Made by a program: the position numbers and the translations under genes
The notes under the pieces: model-generated
What the model was told of the DNA's origin: nothing
Databases searched by the model: none
The model's input: the letters and a program-made list of their open reading frames with translations, nothing else
Shown: piece after piece, positions 23,341 through 30,466 of the stretch
How positions within the stretch are numbered: position 1 is the stretch's first letter
How the letters are laid out: every line of letters starts with the position of its first letter
From: Akkermansia sp.
Lineage (GTDB): Bacteria > Verrucomicrobiota > Verrucomicrobiia > Verrucomicrobiales > Akkermansiaceae
Direction of reading: 5' to 3'
Length of the DNA: 41,854 bases
Assembly: GCA_017937215.1 (NCBI GenBank)
Contig: JAGBDZ010000110.1
Coordinates: 1-41,854 of the forward strand

Positions 23341-23862
23341 TCAGGCGCGGATGATATAACCTTCTTTTCTGGGCTTGGGTGAAAGGATACCGCCCTCCGC
23401 AGGGTAACCGAGGATACAGACAGCCAGACCGGCCATGTTATCGCCGAGTCCCCATGTTGCCTTGATTTCTGCGCCCTCGGGCAACTCAAACATCTGCTTG
23501 CCACGGTTAATCCAGCAGGAGCCGAGACCTACGGCGTGCGCAGCGTTCAGTAGATTGGCCATGACCATGCAGGCATCCTCGTGTCCGGTGCTGTTGGAGG
23601 TATCTTCGAATACCACCACAGCGGTGGGTGCTCCATAGAAAGGGTCGCGGTTAGTACCCATCACCTGGGCATTGAGGGCCGAGAGTCGTGCAACCGTTGC
23701 GCTGTCCTGCACCACCACCATGACCGGGCTCTGCTGCCCGTGCCCGGTGGGGGCGTAGGTGGCCGCTTCGAGCACAGCTTCAAGTGCGTCCTCGCTTACC
23801 TGTTCTGCGGTGTACTTGCGGCAGCTTCGGCGGGTTTTCAGGTCGGTAAGAGTTTCTTTCAT
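23341..23862 (-). CDS. Nitroreductase-family flavoprotein
   Basis: 173 residues with the FMN-binding nitroreductase fold. The phosphate-binding RRSCRKYT is near the N-terminus, PTGHGQQSPVMVVV follows, and GLGSCWINRG and WGLGDNMAGLAVCILGYP close the fold. Such short members reduce quinones, nitro compounds or other electrophiles with NAD(P)H; the substrate cannot be told. It starts 6 nt after the gene at 23869 and lies upstream of a TlpA-like protein, so the three-gene cluster has a redox flavour. Confidence 0.93.
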   Translation of the reverse strand: MKETLTDLKTRRSCRKYTAEQVSEDALEAVLEAATYAPTGHGQQSPVMVVVQDSATVARLSALNAQVMGTNRDPFYGAPTAVVVFEDTSNSTGHEDACMVMANLLNAAHAVGLGSCWINRGKQMFELPEGAEIKATWGLGDNMAGLAVCILGYPAEGGILSPKPRKEGYIIRA

Positions 23863-23868
23863 ATCTGT

Positions 23869-24558
23869 TTATTCTTCAGCAGCTTCTGCATCATCAGTTT
23901 CTGTATCCTTGGCTTTCCTGGCGGGGGCCTTGGCACCCACGATAGAGTGCCAGGAATCCAGCAATTCAGGACCACCGCTGGACTTGACCTTACCGGTCGG
24001 TTCCACGATGGTGATGGACGGAGCCGCGCCGGGCGTATAGCCGGGCAGTTCCTTTTCTTCCAATTCGGCATCCTTCATCACCATGGGAAGCTTGGTCTTC
24101 ATCTTTTTGAGCATATTGACAGCTTCTTCCTTTTCTCCCATTTCACAGTTAATGAGCAGGACGTTTACTTTAGCCGCCTTGAATTCGCGTTCGGATTCAA
24201 CCAGCTGCTTAAGCATATTCTCACCGGCCTCTGTGAGAGTGGTGTATTCCGCATAGATGAAGTATTTGGCATTACCCTTGCACTTGCCATAGTCGGTCTT
24301 GAGGCTTTTCCAGGCATTGCTTACTGCCTTTTTGTCGTCCTTTTTCTTCTTTTTATCGTCGTCTTCATCCTCCTCATCTTCATCGGCATCCTTCTTACCT
24401 TTCTTCTTGGCCGCTTTCTTGGCTTCCTTTTCTTTCTTCTTCAGCTCTTTCTTTTCTGCCTTGCTGAGTTTTTTGTCATCATCTTTGGCATCAGCCTGCG
24501 GCATGCTCCAGCAGAAGATGCCAAGGAGCAGAGTAAGGTAGAATAATGAACGTCTCAT
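23869..24558 (-). CDS. Secreted thioredoxin-like protein without CxxC, charged linker
   Basis: 229 residues. Signal peptide 1-24 (ending QADA), then residues 25-78 almost entirely Lys, Asp, Glu and Ala in blocks (KKEKEAKKAAKKKGKK, DEDEEDEDDDKKKKK), then a thioredoxin-like domain (about 88-205) and a charged tail. Where the homologous gene at 3243 has SASWCRFCQEC, this protein reads AEYTTLTEAGE, so both active-site cysteines are missing. The Pro-containing AAPSITIVEPTGKV matches the cis-Pro region. Thus it is not an oxidoreductase; a binding or chaperone role is possible. It is first of the cluster with nitroreductase and TlpA-like protein. Confidence 0.82.
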   Translation of the reverse strand: MRRSLFYLTLLLGIFCWSMPQADAKDDDKKLSKAEKKELKKKEKEAKKAAKKKGKKDADEDEEDEDDDKKKKKDDKKAVSNAWKSLKTDYGKCKGNAKYFIYAEYTTLTEAGENMLKQLVESEREFKAAKVNVLLINCEMGEKEEAVNMLKKMKTKLPMVMKDAELEEKELPGYTPGAAPSITIVEPTGKVKSSGGPELLDSWHSIVGAKAPARKAKDTETDDAEAAEE

Positions 24559-24567
24559 AACGCTGTC

Positions 24568-24596
24568 ATTCTACCATTCAGACCTCTCGAAGTCAA
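24568..24596 (-). promoter_or_regulatory. Promoter of the thioredoxin-like/nitroreductase cluster, near-leaderless
   Basis: Reading leftward: TTGACT (24591-24596), 17 bp, TAGAAT (24568-24573), then 9 nt to the ATG at 24558. Confidence 0.7.
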
Positions 24597-24621
24597 TTCA
24601 TTCAATGATAAATCAACAAAA

Positions 24622-26874
24622 TCACATGAAGGAGTAGGCATCGATATCCAGCGTTATGGTCACTCCTTCTCCGCAATTCATTCCCGCAATTTCTCTGCTG
24701 CATACATCGGAAAGAATGCGCGCACCTGGCGCCTTCAGGGTGCACTGGAAGCGGAACTGCCCATAGGCCTTGGCCAGCGGAGCGGGAAGCGGGTCGCTTA
24801 TCTGGACCTGCGGTGGCAGGACTGCCAGCAAGCGCTTGTGCAGTGTTTCCATGGCCAGCGCAGCTACTTCCTCCTGCTCGCTGCGGGTGGTGATGACGGC
24901 CATGTGGCAGAACGGCGGGAAATTCATCTGCTGGCGGAGTTCCAGTTCTGTTTCTGAGAATCCGTCCGTATCGTGACGGCGAGCAAACTGAATCGCGGCT
25001 GCCTGCGGGTTGTAGGTCTGGATAATCACCTCGCCATCCAGATCGCCGCGTCCGGCACGCCCGGCCACCTGAGTGAGAAGCTGAAACGTGCGCTCTGCCG
25101 CGCGCGGGTCCGGCACGTTCAGCCCCAGGTCAGCATTCAGAACGCCCACCAGGGTGACTCCGGGGAAATCCAGCCCCTTGGATATCATCTGCGTGCCCAG
25201 CAGGATATCGGTGCGGTGGGCGCGGAAGTCTGCCAGAATATCACGCAAGGCGTTCTTACGCGTAGTGATATCGGCATCAACACGTTGCATGCGGGCTTCC
25301 GGGAAGCATCGGCGGAGCACGGCCTCCACCTTCTGGGTACCATATCCTTCGAGACTGATATTAGCGGTGTGGCAATCCGGGCAGCGCGCGGGCACGACCT
25401 GCCGGTACCCGCATATGTGACAGACCAGACGATTCTCCGTGGCGTGGTAGGTCATAGGCAGGGCACAGTGCTCGCAGTTGGCTGTGTAACCGCATTCCGG
25501 ACACTGGAGCGCTCGTGCGAATCCTCGGCGGTTCAGCAGCAGAATGACCTGTTCTCCCTTGTTCAGGCGCTCATCGATGGCCATACGCAGGCGCTCCGAA
25601 AGGATGCCCAAGTTTCGTTTATCCTTGGCCTCACTGCGCATATCCAGTACTCGGGTCAGCGGGAGCCGCTGGCCATCGGCTCGTTTATCCATGCGCAGCA
25701 TGCTGTATTTACCTTGCTGCACGTTGTACAAGGATTCGAGGGAGGGGGTGGCGGAGCCCAGCACAATGGTGGCATTTTCCATTCTGGCGCGTAGGACCGC
25801 GAGGTCTCGGCCATGGTATCGGGGGCTGTTCTCCTGTTTATACGAGGGATCGTGCTCCTCGTCCACGATGATGAGGCCCAGATTCTGAACCGGGGCAAAC
25901 ACGGCAGAGCGGGGGCCTATGGCAATGCGGGCCTTGCCGCGGTGAATGGAGTGCCATTCATCGAATCGCTCGCCGTCGCTCATTGCGCTGTGGAGAATGG
26001 CCACGTGGCTTTCGCTGCCGGCAAAGCGGCCCTTGAATCGCGCCATTGTCTGCGGGGTGAGCGATATTTCAGGCACCAGGATGAGGACTCCCTTACCTTG
26101 GACCAGCGCATGGCTCGCAGCCTGCAGATACACCTCTGTCTTGCCGGAACCAGTCACCCCCTGCAGGAGGAGTGGGCGTGTGCTCCCGGCATCGAACGCA
26201 CTCGTGATTTGCTGCAGTGCTGCGGCTTGTTCCGGATTCAGTTCAAGGGGTGAGGTGGGGGCAAATTGCTCGCTGCCGGCCGGGTCGCGATGCACCTGTT
26301 CCTCTTCAATGCGGATGTATCCGGCCTTCTCCAAAGCTCTGCAGGGGACCAGAGCGGGGCTGCCACCCAGGTCCGCAAGGGTTTCCCGCTTGGTGCTTCC
26401 GGCGTGCAGATAACGCAGGATGGCCGCCTGGCGCGGAGCCCGCTTGTTTATCTTATTGAGGGTTTCGTCATCCGGCCAGTCCTGAAGCACCACCACCTTG
26501 CGGGTTTTCTCCTCATGGCGTTCCTGACGCACCGGTTCGGGCACAATGCAGCGTATCATCTGCTCCACCGGCACGGCATAATACCGCGCGGCCCACTCGG
26601 CCAGATCCATCAGCGCAGGGGAGACGACCGGCTCATCGTTCACCAGACGCTTCAGCGGGCGAAGTCGCCCGGCCCACTCAGCACTGGGCGGCACAAGAGC
26701 CAGCACGGTGCCCGTTGTGCTGCGACCTCGCAGAGGTACTTCCACTCGGCAGCCACGCGACACTCCCTGCATGTCTGCCGGGATAGAGTAATCAAACACC
26801 ATGTCATTCAACCCATCGACCAATACACGAGCCGCGGGCGCCGGAGCCGGCAAATCTGAAAACAACTCCTGCAT
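24622..26874 (-). CDS. priA: Primosomal protein N' (replication restart helicase PriA)
   Basis: 3'-to-5' helicase that reloads the replisome at stalled forks. 750 residues: N-terminal 3'-end-binding domain, winged helix (~150-190), then SF2 helicase lobes with Walker A GVTGSGKT (239-246) and DEEH (338-341). Between the lobes are four CxxC pairs (Cys458/461, 467/470, 485/488, 498/501) that bind two zincs. LLGTQMISKGLDFPGVTLVGVLNAD and QVAGRAGRG are helicase motifs V and VI. All key residues are intact. It follows the KH-domain gene by 17 nt and is probably cotranscribed with it. Confidence 0.97.
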   Translation of the reverse strand: MQELFSDLPAPAPAARVLVDGLNDMVFDYSIPADMQGVSRGCRVEVPLRGRSTTGTVLALVPPSAEWAGRLRPLKRLVNDEPVVSPALMDLAEWAARYYAVPVEQMIRCIVPEPVRQERHEEKTRKVVVLQDWPDDETLNKINKRAPRQAAILRYLHAGSTKRETLADLGGSPALVPCRALEKAGYIRIEEEQVHRDPAGSEQFAPTSPLELNPEQAAALQQITSAFDAGSTRPLLLQGVTGSGKTEVYLQAASHALVQGKGVLILVPEISLTPQTMARFKGRFAGSESHVAILHSAMSDGERFDEWHSIHRGKARIAIGPRSAVFAPVQNLGLIIVDEEHDPSYKQENSPRYHGRDLAVLRARMENATIVLGSATPSLESLYNVQQGKYSMLRMDKRADGQRLPLTRVLDMRSEAKDKRNLGILSERLRMAIDERLNKGEQVILLLNRRGFARALQCPECGYTANCEHCALPMTYHATENRLVCHICGYRQVVPARCPDCHTANISLEGYGTQKVEAVLRRCFPEARMQRVDADITTRKNALRDILADFRAHRTDILLGTQMISKGLDFPGVTLVGVLNADLGLNVPDPRAAERTFQLLTQVAGRAGRGDLDGEVIIQTYNPQAAAIQFARRHDTDGFSETELELRQQMNFPPFCHMAVITTRSEQEEVAALAMETLHKRLLAVLPPQVQISDPLPAPLAKAYGQFRFQCTLKAPGARILSDVCSREIAGMNCGEGVTITLDIDAYSFM

Positions 26875-26891
26875 GGCGGGAGCAATGACGG

Positions 26892-27170
26892 TTAAACGGC
26901 AGCAGCTTCTTCTTTCGAGAGAATATGTACCACTACCTTGCTACCGGCTTTTTCACCGGCTGCCTTTGCCAGCGAGCGTATTGCCGAGGCTGTCATGCCA
27001 TTGCGCCCGATGACTCGGGCCACATCTTCCTGCTCCAGCACCAATCGGAAGCGCAGCATATCACCTGCAGGGGTGGCTGCCACGCGCAGCTCGGCATTCT
27101 CCGGATGCCGGATGAGAGGCGATACCGCGGCGAGCAGATATTTTCCGATAGATTCTGTGAGCTGATGCAT
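26892..27170 (-). CDS. khpA: KH-domain RNA-binding protein (KhpA/YlqC type)
   Basis: 92 residues forming a single KH domain with the GxxG loop as IGRNGMTASAIRSL. In other bacteria KhpA binds many RNAs, often with KhpB, and influences cell division and sRNA action. It commonly neighbours rpsP/rimM; here it precedes priA instead. An in-frame ATG at 27179 directly abuts the -10 element TAAAGT (27180-27185) and lies upstream of the predicted +1, so the ATG at 27170 (MHQLTESIGKYL) is preferred. It is 9 nt from the -10. Confidence 0.88.
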   Translation of the reverse strand: MHQLTESIGKYLLAAVSPLIRHPENAELRVAATPAGDMLRFRLVLEQEDVARVIGRNGMTASAIRSLAKAAGEKAGSKVVVHILSKEEAAAV

Positions 27171-27179
27171 ACGCGCCAT

Positions 27180-27208
27180 ACTTTACAGAATGACGTAAGC
27201 GGTGTCAA
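27180..27208 (-). promoter_or_regulatory. Promoter of khpA-priA, near-leaderless
   Basis: Reading leftward: perfect TTGACA (27203-27208), 17 bp, TAAAGT (27180-27185). Expected +1 near 27173, just before the ATG at 27170. Confidence 0.72.
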
Positions 27209-27223
27209 GTTTCCATCGTGTTG

Positions 27224-27928
27224 TCAGTGTGCAAAGTAGGCGCCGGTTTTTCTGGAGCCGCGGTATTCTATGCTTCCGTCATCCTTGAGCGCCTGCAAGT
27301 GCCGGTCCAGCATGCGCGCGGAAAGCTCCGGCAGGGCGTTCAGCAAATCATTGCGCTTACTGCCGGGGTGACGGCGAAGATACGCCCGCAATTGGTCGGA
27401 TGGAGAGGTTTTGCGCGGAATTCTGTTGTGGGGGCGGACTGTCGGCTCTTCCTGCTGAAGTGCCGCGAGAATCGCACGGAGCGACAGCAAGACAAACTCG
27501 CTCGCGTCTGCGGCCGCCAGCGCTTCTTCGTATTCCTGCGGGGGAATCAGGGTCTGCACCTCAGCACAGCGCGGATGGAAGATTCCCAGAAGCTGCTGCT
27601 GAAGCCGGGTGGCCAATGGGCCATTGCCTGCCTCAAACGGACGTATTGCCATGAATTCGTAATGGAAAACAGCACTTCTTATAAGTATATGAGTCTCTGT
27701 TGTCTGGAGCCAGTGGAGCAGGGCGTTCATAAGCACTGGTATCCAGTGTGGCCTGTGACCGGTTGTGCGGAATTGCTCCTGTCCGCCCATTGCTGCATGT
27801 TGGCGGCATATGGCATCTGCATTCCAGTCGATGGAAGCCGGTTCTGTCTTCCTGGACGGTAGCAGGGTGCAGATTTCTGCCACAAGGCTCAACACCTCAT
27901 CTGAAATTCTGAATTGAGGCAGGTACAT
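27224..27928 (-). CDS. Degenerate Fic-fold protein with C-terminal winged helix
   Basis: 234 residues starting MYLPQFRISDEV. The centre reads HYEFMAIRPFEAGNGPLATR, which lines up with the Fic signature HPFxxGNGRxxR. The catalytic His is Arg96, and the ATP-phosphate-binding Arg of GNGR is Pro104, while Phe98, Gly101-Asn102-Gly103 and Arg108 are kept. AMP transfer is therefore unlikely. Residues ~165-230 look like a winged helix (LRAYLRRHPGSKRNDLLNAL, MLDRHLQALKDDGSIEYRG), as in Fic proteins with DNA-binding tails. It may be a regulator. The ATG at 27934 is only 1 nt from the -10, so 27928 is chosen. No antitoxin gene is adjacent. Confidence 0.75.
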   Translation of the reverse strand: MYLPQFRISDEVLSLVAEICTLLPSRKTEPASIDWNADAICRQHAAMGGQEQFRTTGHRPHWIPVLMNALLHWLQTTETHILIRSAVFHYEFMAIRPFEAGNGPLATRLQQQLLGIFHPRCAEVQTLIPPQEYEEALAAADASEFVLLSLRAILAALQQEEPTVRPHNRIPRKTSPSDQLRAYLRRHPGSKRNDLLNALPELSARMLDRHLQALKDDGSIEYRGSRKTGAYFAH

Positions 27929-27935
27929 GTTCATG

Positions 27936-27964
27936 TATATACATTACCAGCTATGCATTGTCAA
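27936..27964 (-). promoter_or_regulatory. Promoter of the Fic-like gene with overlapping palindromes
   Basis: Reading leftward: TTGACA (27959-27964), 17 bp, TATATA (27936-27941), then 7 nt to the ATG at 27928. The -10 is the centre of a perfect 12-bp palindrome ATGTATATACAT, and CATTG-T-CAATG spans the -35. Either could be an operator for the gene's own winged helix. Confidence 0.68.
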
Positions 27965-27982
27965 TGTATAAAGATGTTAATA

Positions 27983-28018
27983 CGGCAAAATAAATGGCGA
28001 AATAAACGGCAAAATAAA
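27983..28018. repeat. Three tandem 12-bp repeats
   Basis: CGGCAAAATAAA (27983-27994), TGGCGAAATAAA (27995-28006) and CGGCAAAATAAA (28007-28018) stand head to tail, with a weaker fourth copy CGGCAAGAAAAA at 28030-28041. They sit between the Fic-like promoter and the fabH terminator, about 20 bp upstream of the -35. Spacing near one helical turn suggests protein-binding sites, but chance in A/T-rich DNA is possible. Confidence 0.6.
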
Positions 28019-28035
28019 CCTGCTTAAAACGGCAA

Positions 28036-28071
28036 GAAAAAGCCCCTTGCCGGTGCAACCGGGCAAGGGGC
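28036..28071 (-). terminator. Terminator of fabH
   Basis: GCCCCTTGCC (28042-28051) pairs with GGCAAGGGGC (28062-28071), the inner bases GGT/ACC extending the stem past a one-base bulge. Leftward it runs into TTTTTCTTG. Confidence 0.9.
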
Positions 28072-28093
28072 GTGTGGTGAAATATAAACAGAA

Positions 28094-29110
28094 TCAGAGG
28101 CGGATGGCCGCCGAGCTCCAGGTCAGACCGGCACCAAAGGTGACCAGCAGAACGATATCGCCTTTCTTGGCGCGACCGGATTTCACAGCTTCATCCAGTG
28201 CAATGGCTACAGCAGCGCCGGAGGTGTTGCCGTATTTGTGCACATTGACAAAAACGCGTTCTGTGGGAATGCCGAGGCGCTGAGCCACGGCATTGATAAT
28301 GCGCAGGTTTGCCTGGTGAGGAATGACCATATCCACATCCTCGGGCTTAATGCCGGTGCGATTGATGAGCGAAAGCGCGCTGTCTTTCATGTGTGCCACT
28401 GCGTAGCGGAACACTTCATTGCCGCGCATAGCCAGCGTGTAGAGCTTTTCCTGAATGTTTTCCTCAGTGGTGGGAATAGCCGAACCGCCGCCCGGAACCA
28501 TAAGCAGGTCCGTAAGTGTGCCGTCCGAACCGATGTCTGAGGCCAGAACGGCGCTATCTCCCTCAACCCCGGAACCGGTGCGAAGCACGGCCGCGCCGGC
28601 ACCATCGCCGAAGAGCACGCAGGTGGAACGATCTTCCCAGTTCACGATATGGCTGAGCTTCTCAGAGGCAATGATGAGCGCTGTTTTGGCCTGGCCGCAA
28701 CCAATGTACTGCACGGCGGTCTTGAGCGCAAACAGGAAACCGGAGCAGGCGGCGGAAATATCGAATGCCGCTGCATTCACGGCGCCGATGTTGGCTTGCA
28801 CATAACAGGCAGTGGAGGGGGTGAAGGTGTCCGGTGTAACCGTTGCTACAATGATGAGGTCAATCTCTTCCGGCGAGACTCCGGCAGACTCCATGGCGCG
28901 TTTGGCGGCCTGTGTGGCCATATCGCTGGTCTTCTCGCCCGGGGCGGCAATGCGGCGTTCTTCGATGCCGGTACGGGTTACAATCCATTCGTTAGATGTA
29001 TCCACCATCTTTTCCAGATCTTCATTGGTCAGACGGCGCTCAGGAACATACGACCCCGTACCAACCAAGGCTACGGGCAGACGCTTAAAAGGCTTAGTAA
29101 GGTCGTTCAT
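28094..29110 (-). CDS. fabH: Beta-ketoacyl-ACP synthase III
   Basis: Starts fatty acid synthesis by condensing acetyl-CoA (or a branched acyl-CoA) with malonyl-ACP. 338 residues with catalytic Cys122 (ISAACSGF), His265 (IPHQAN) and Asn295 (YGNTSGA). The N-terminus VALVGTGSYVPERRLTNEDL and the loop WIVTRTGIEERRIAAPGE are typical. It carries its own terminator and stands apart from plsX, fabD and other fab genes, which is not unusual outside Proteobacteria. A weak promoter candidate (CTTTAT, 17 bp, TATAAA) ends 27 nt before the ATG. Confidence 0.97.
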   Translation of the reverse strand: MNDLTKPFKRLPVALVGTGSYVPERRLTNEDLEKMVDTSNEWIVTRTGIEERRIAAPGEKTSDMATQAAKRAMESAGVSPEEIDLIIVATVTPDTFTPSTACYVQANIGAVNAAAFDISAACSGFLFALKTAVQYIGCGQAKTALIIASEKLSHIVNWEDRSTCVLFGDGAGAAVLRTGSGVEGDSAVLASDIGSDGTLTDLLMVPGGGSAIPTTEENIQEKLYTLAMRGNEVFRYAVAHMKDSALSLINRTGIKPEDVDMVIPHQANLRIINAVAQRLGIPTERVFVNVHKYGNTSGAAVAIALDEAVKSGRAKKGDIVLLVTFGAGLTWSSAAIRL

Positions 29111-29191
29111 AACAACGCAGTATTAGTGTGTCGATGCTTTATACTAGCACTCTTATTCCGATAAAGCGAGTTTTTTTTGTTTGAATGGCAT

Positions 29192-29211
29192 AAAAAATAG
29201 AGTTAACTCTA
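29192..29211 (-). terminator. Short terminator after the recombinase gene
   Basis: Perfect palindrome TAGAGTTAACTCTA (29198-29211) followed leftward by TTTTTT (29192-29197). The stem can be only 5 bp with a 4-nt loop, so strength is doubtful. Confidence 0.5.
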
Positions 29212-29213
29212 CC

Positions 29214-30236
29214 TTAATTCCAGTAATCGGCAGCAAAGAATCGGACGGCAGCGCTTCGGCGCAGATGGCGCAGATTAAGATAGCGGGTTTGAAGCAGGGA
29301 GGAGTTGCGGTGGCCCATTTCCTCCTGAAGCAGCAACAGGTTGTGATAACGCTTCAGATGCATGCTGGCAAAGGTGTGTCGCAGTGCATCGTTCTGCCAG
29401 TCAACGATACCGGCACTGACTCGCAGCCTTTTCCACAAGCGGTTCCAATCCTTGGGTGCAATCAAGGCATCATCTGGGTATTGTTCATCCAGCAGGCTCA
29501 GAGCACCACCGCGCAGGGGCACTGCGCGGGCCCCGCCTGTTTTGCTGTTCATGCCCTCAATGTAGACCACCTTTTCCGCTTTGTCGATATCGCCCCAATG
29601 AAGGCGTCTGACCTCGGTGGGTCGCACGCCGCACCACAGCATCAGCCTCAGTGCGGCGCTCATGGGTTGCAGCACTCCGATAGTGCGGGTGCACCTGACG
29701 AGCGCCTGAATCTGGGCAATATCCAGGATTTCAATACGTTGTTCAATGACAGGCGGGCGCAGAATAGCCTTGGCCGGATTATACTCACACCAGCGCTGGC
29801 GCATGGCGTAACTGAAGATGCTGTGCAAAACAGATTGCGCCTTCCGGTAGCTGTGAAGACTGTGCCCGAACTCCTTGTACAACATGGCCCGGCAATCTGA
29901 TATAGTGACCTGGCGTATACTTTTTTGAGCCAGTTCTGTGTCTCTGCACATGCGGCGGATGTAAGAACGGAGGTCAGCAACTGTGCTGGGGCGGCGATGT
30001 GCTCTTGCCATCTGGCTGAACTCCGCTGCTTCTCTGAAACTGACACTATCTTCGCTTTCATGCAAAGCCCTGCCGAAAGCGTCAACAACGAGCCGAAGCT
30101 TTTTGATGAATTCTTCGCCGTCCTGCACCTTATTGTCGTGGCCATATCTTTGCGCCAACGAGACGAGGAAGTGCACAGTATCTCCCACTGGTAGCTCTGG
30201 GTGGCCCTGATTTTGTTGTGTAGTTCTTTTTTCCAT
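29214..30236 (-). CDS. Lone tyrosine recombinase / phage-type integrase
   Basis: 340 residues. An N-terminal SAM-like DNA-binding part (about 60-150) precedes the catalytic domain. Catalytic positions: Arg205 (CGVRPTEVRRL), Lys232 (SKTGGARAVPL), Arg286 (DALRHTFAS), His309 (EMGHRNSSLLQ) and nucleophile Tyr319 (TRYLNL). The first His of the HxxR motif is replaced by Asp283; this position varies in active members. No excisionase, phage gene or flanking att-like duplication is seen, and the neighbours are housekeeping genes. It may be a remnant integrase or a dedicated inversion/resolution enzyme. The longest frame begins with TTG at 30239; the ATG at 30236 is preferred. Confidence 0.9.
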   Translation of the reverse strand: MEKRTTQQNQGHPELPVGDTVHFLVSLAQRYGHDNKVQDGEEFIKKLRLVVDAFGRALHESEDSVSFREAAEFSQMARAHRRPSTVADLRSYIRRMCRDTELAQKSIRQVTISDCRAMLYKEFGHSLHSYRKAQSVLHSIFSYAMRQRWCEYNPAKAILRPPVIEQRIEILDIAQIQALVRCTRTIGVLQPMSAALRLMLWCGVRPTEVRRLHWGDIDKAEKVVYIEGMNSKTGGARAVPLRGGALSLLDEQYPDDALIAPKDWNRLWKRLRVSAGIVDWQNDALRHTFASMHLKRYHNLLLLQEEMGHRNSSLLQTRYLNLRHLRRSAAVRFFAADYWN

Positions 30237-30246
30237 CAAAATCCAC

Positions 30247-30273
30247 TTTATACGATATAGCGCACAATGTCAC
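30247..30273 (-). promoter_or_regulatory. Candidate promoter of the recombinase gene
   Basis: Reading leftward: GTGACA (30268-30273), 15-bp spacer (short), TATAAA (30247-30252), then 10 nt to the ATG. Confidence 0.4.
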
Positions 30274-30318
30274 ACCGCTTTGCTCGGTGGCCGCGAAATT
30301 GCCCCCATGCGTTTAACC

Positions 30319-30347
30319 TTGCGTTAGCCTGCGGCTTCTGTTAAAAT
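30319..30347 (+). promoter_or_regulatory. Candidate promoter of the pgpH-BASS operon
   Basis: TTGCGT (30319-30324), 17 bp, TAAAAT (30342-30347). The leader would be about 113 nt, the longest well-supported one in the window; it shows no clear riboswitch fold. Confidence 0.5.
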
Positions 30348-30466
30348 GCGCGGCAGCAGGAATAAAACGAACCACTGCACCGCACTGTCAAAAACTGCGG
30401 AGGATTCTATATTCTGCATCAGATAATAGAGAGCAGATAGCAGAAAAACAAAGAAGAACAATTGCG

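Noticed and set aside
27961..28041. Plasmid-type replication iterons
   Set aside because: There are only three to four short copies, no replication initiator gene nearby, and the chromosomal context is clear.
28094..30466. A prophage or genomic island around the recombinase
   Set aside because: Flanking genes are fabH and pgpH; there is no tRNA gene, direct repeat or phage gene, and base composition looks like the neighbours.
30354..30466. Riboswitch in the pgpH leader
   Set aside because: The leader is A-rich with no extended conserved helices or known aptamer motif (for example, no c-di-AMP ydaO-type core).
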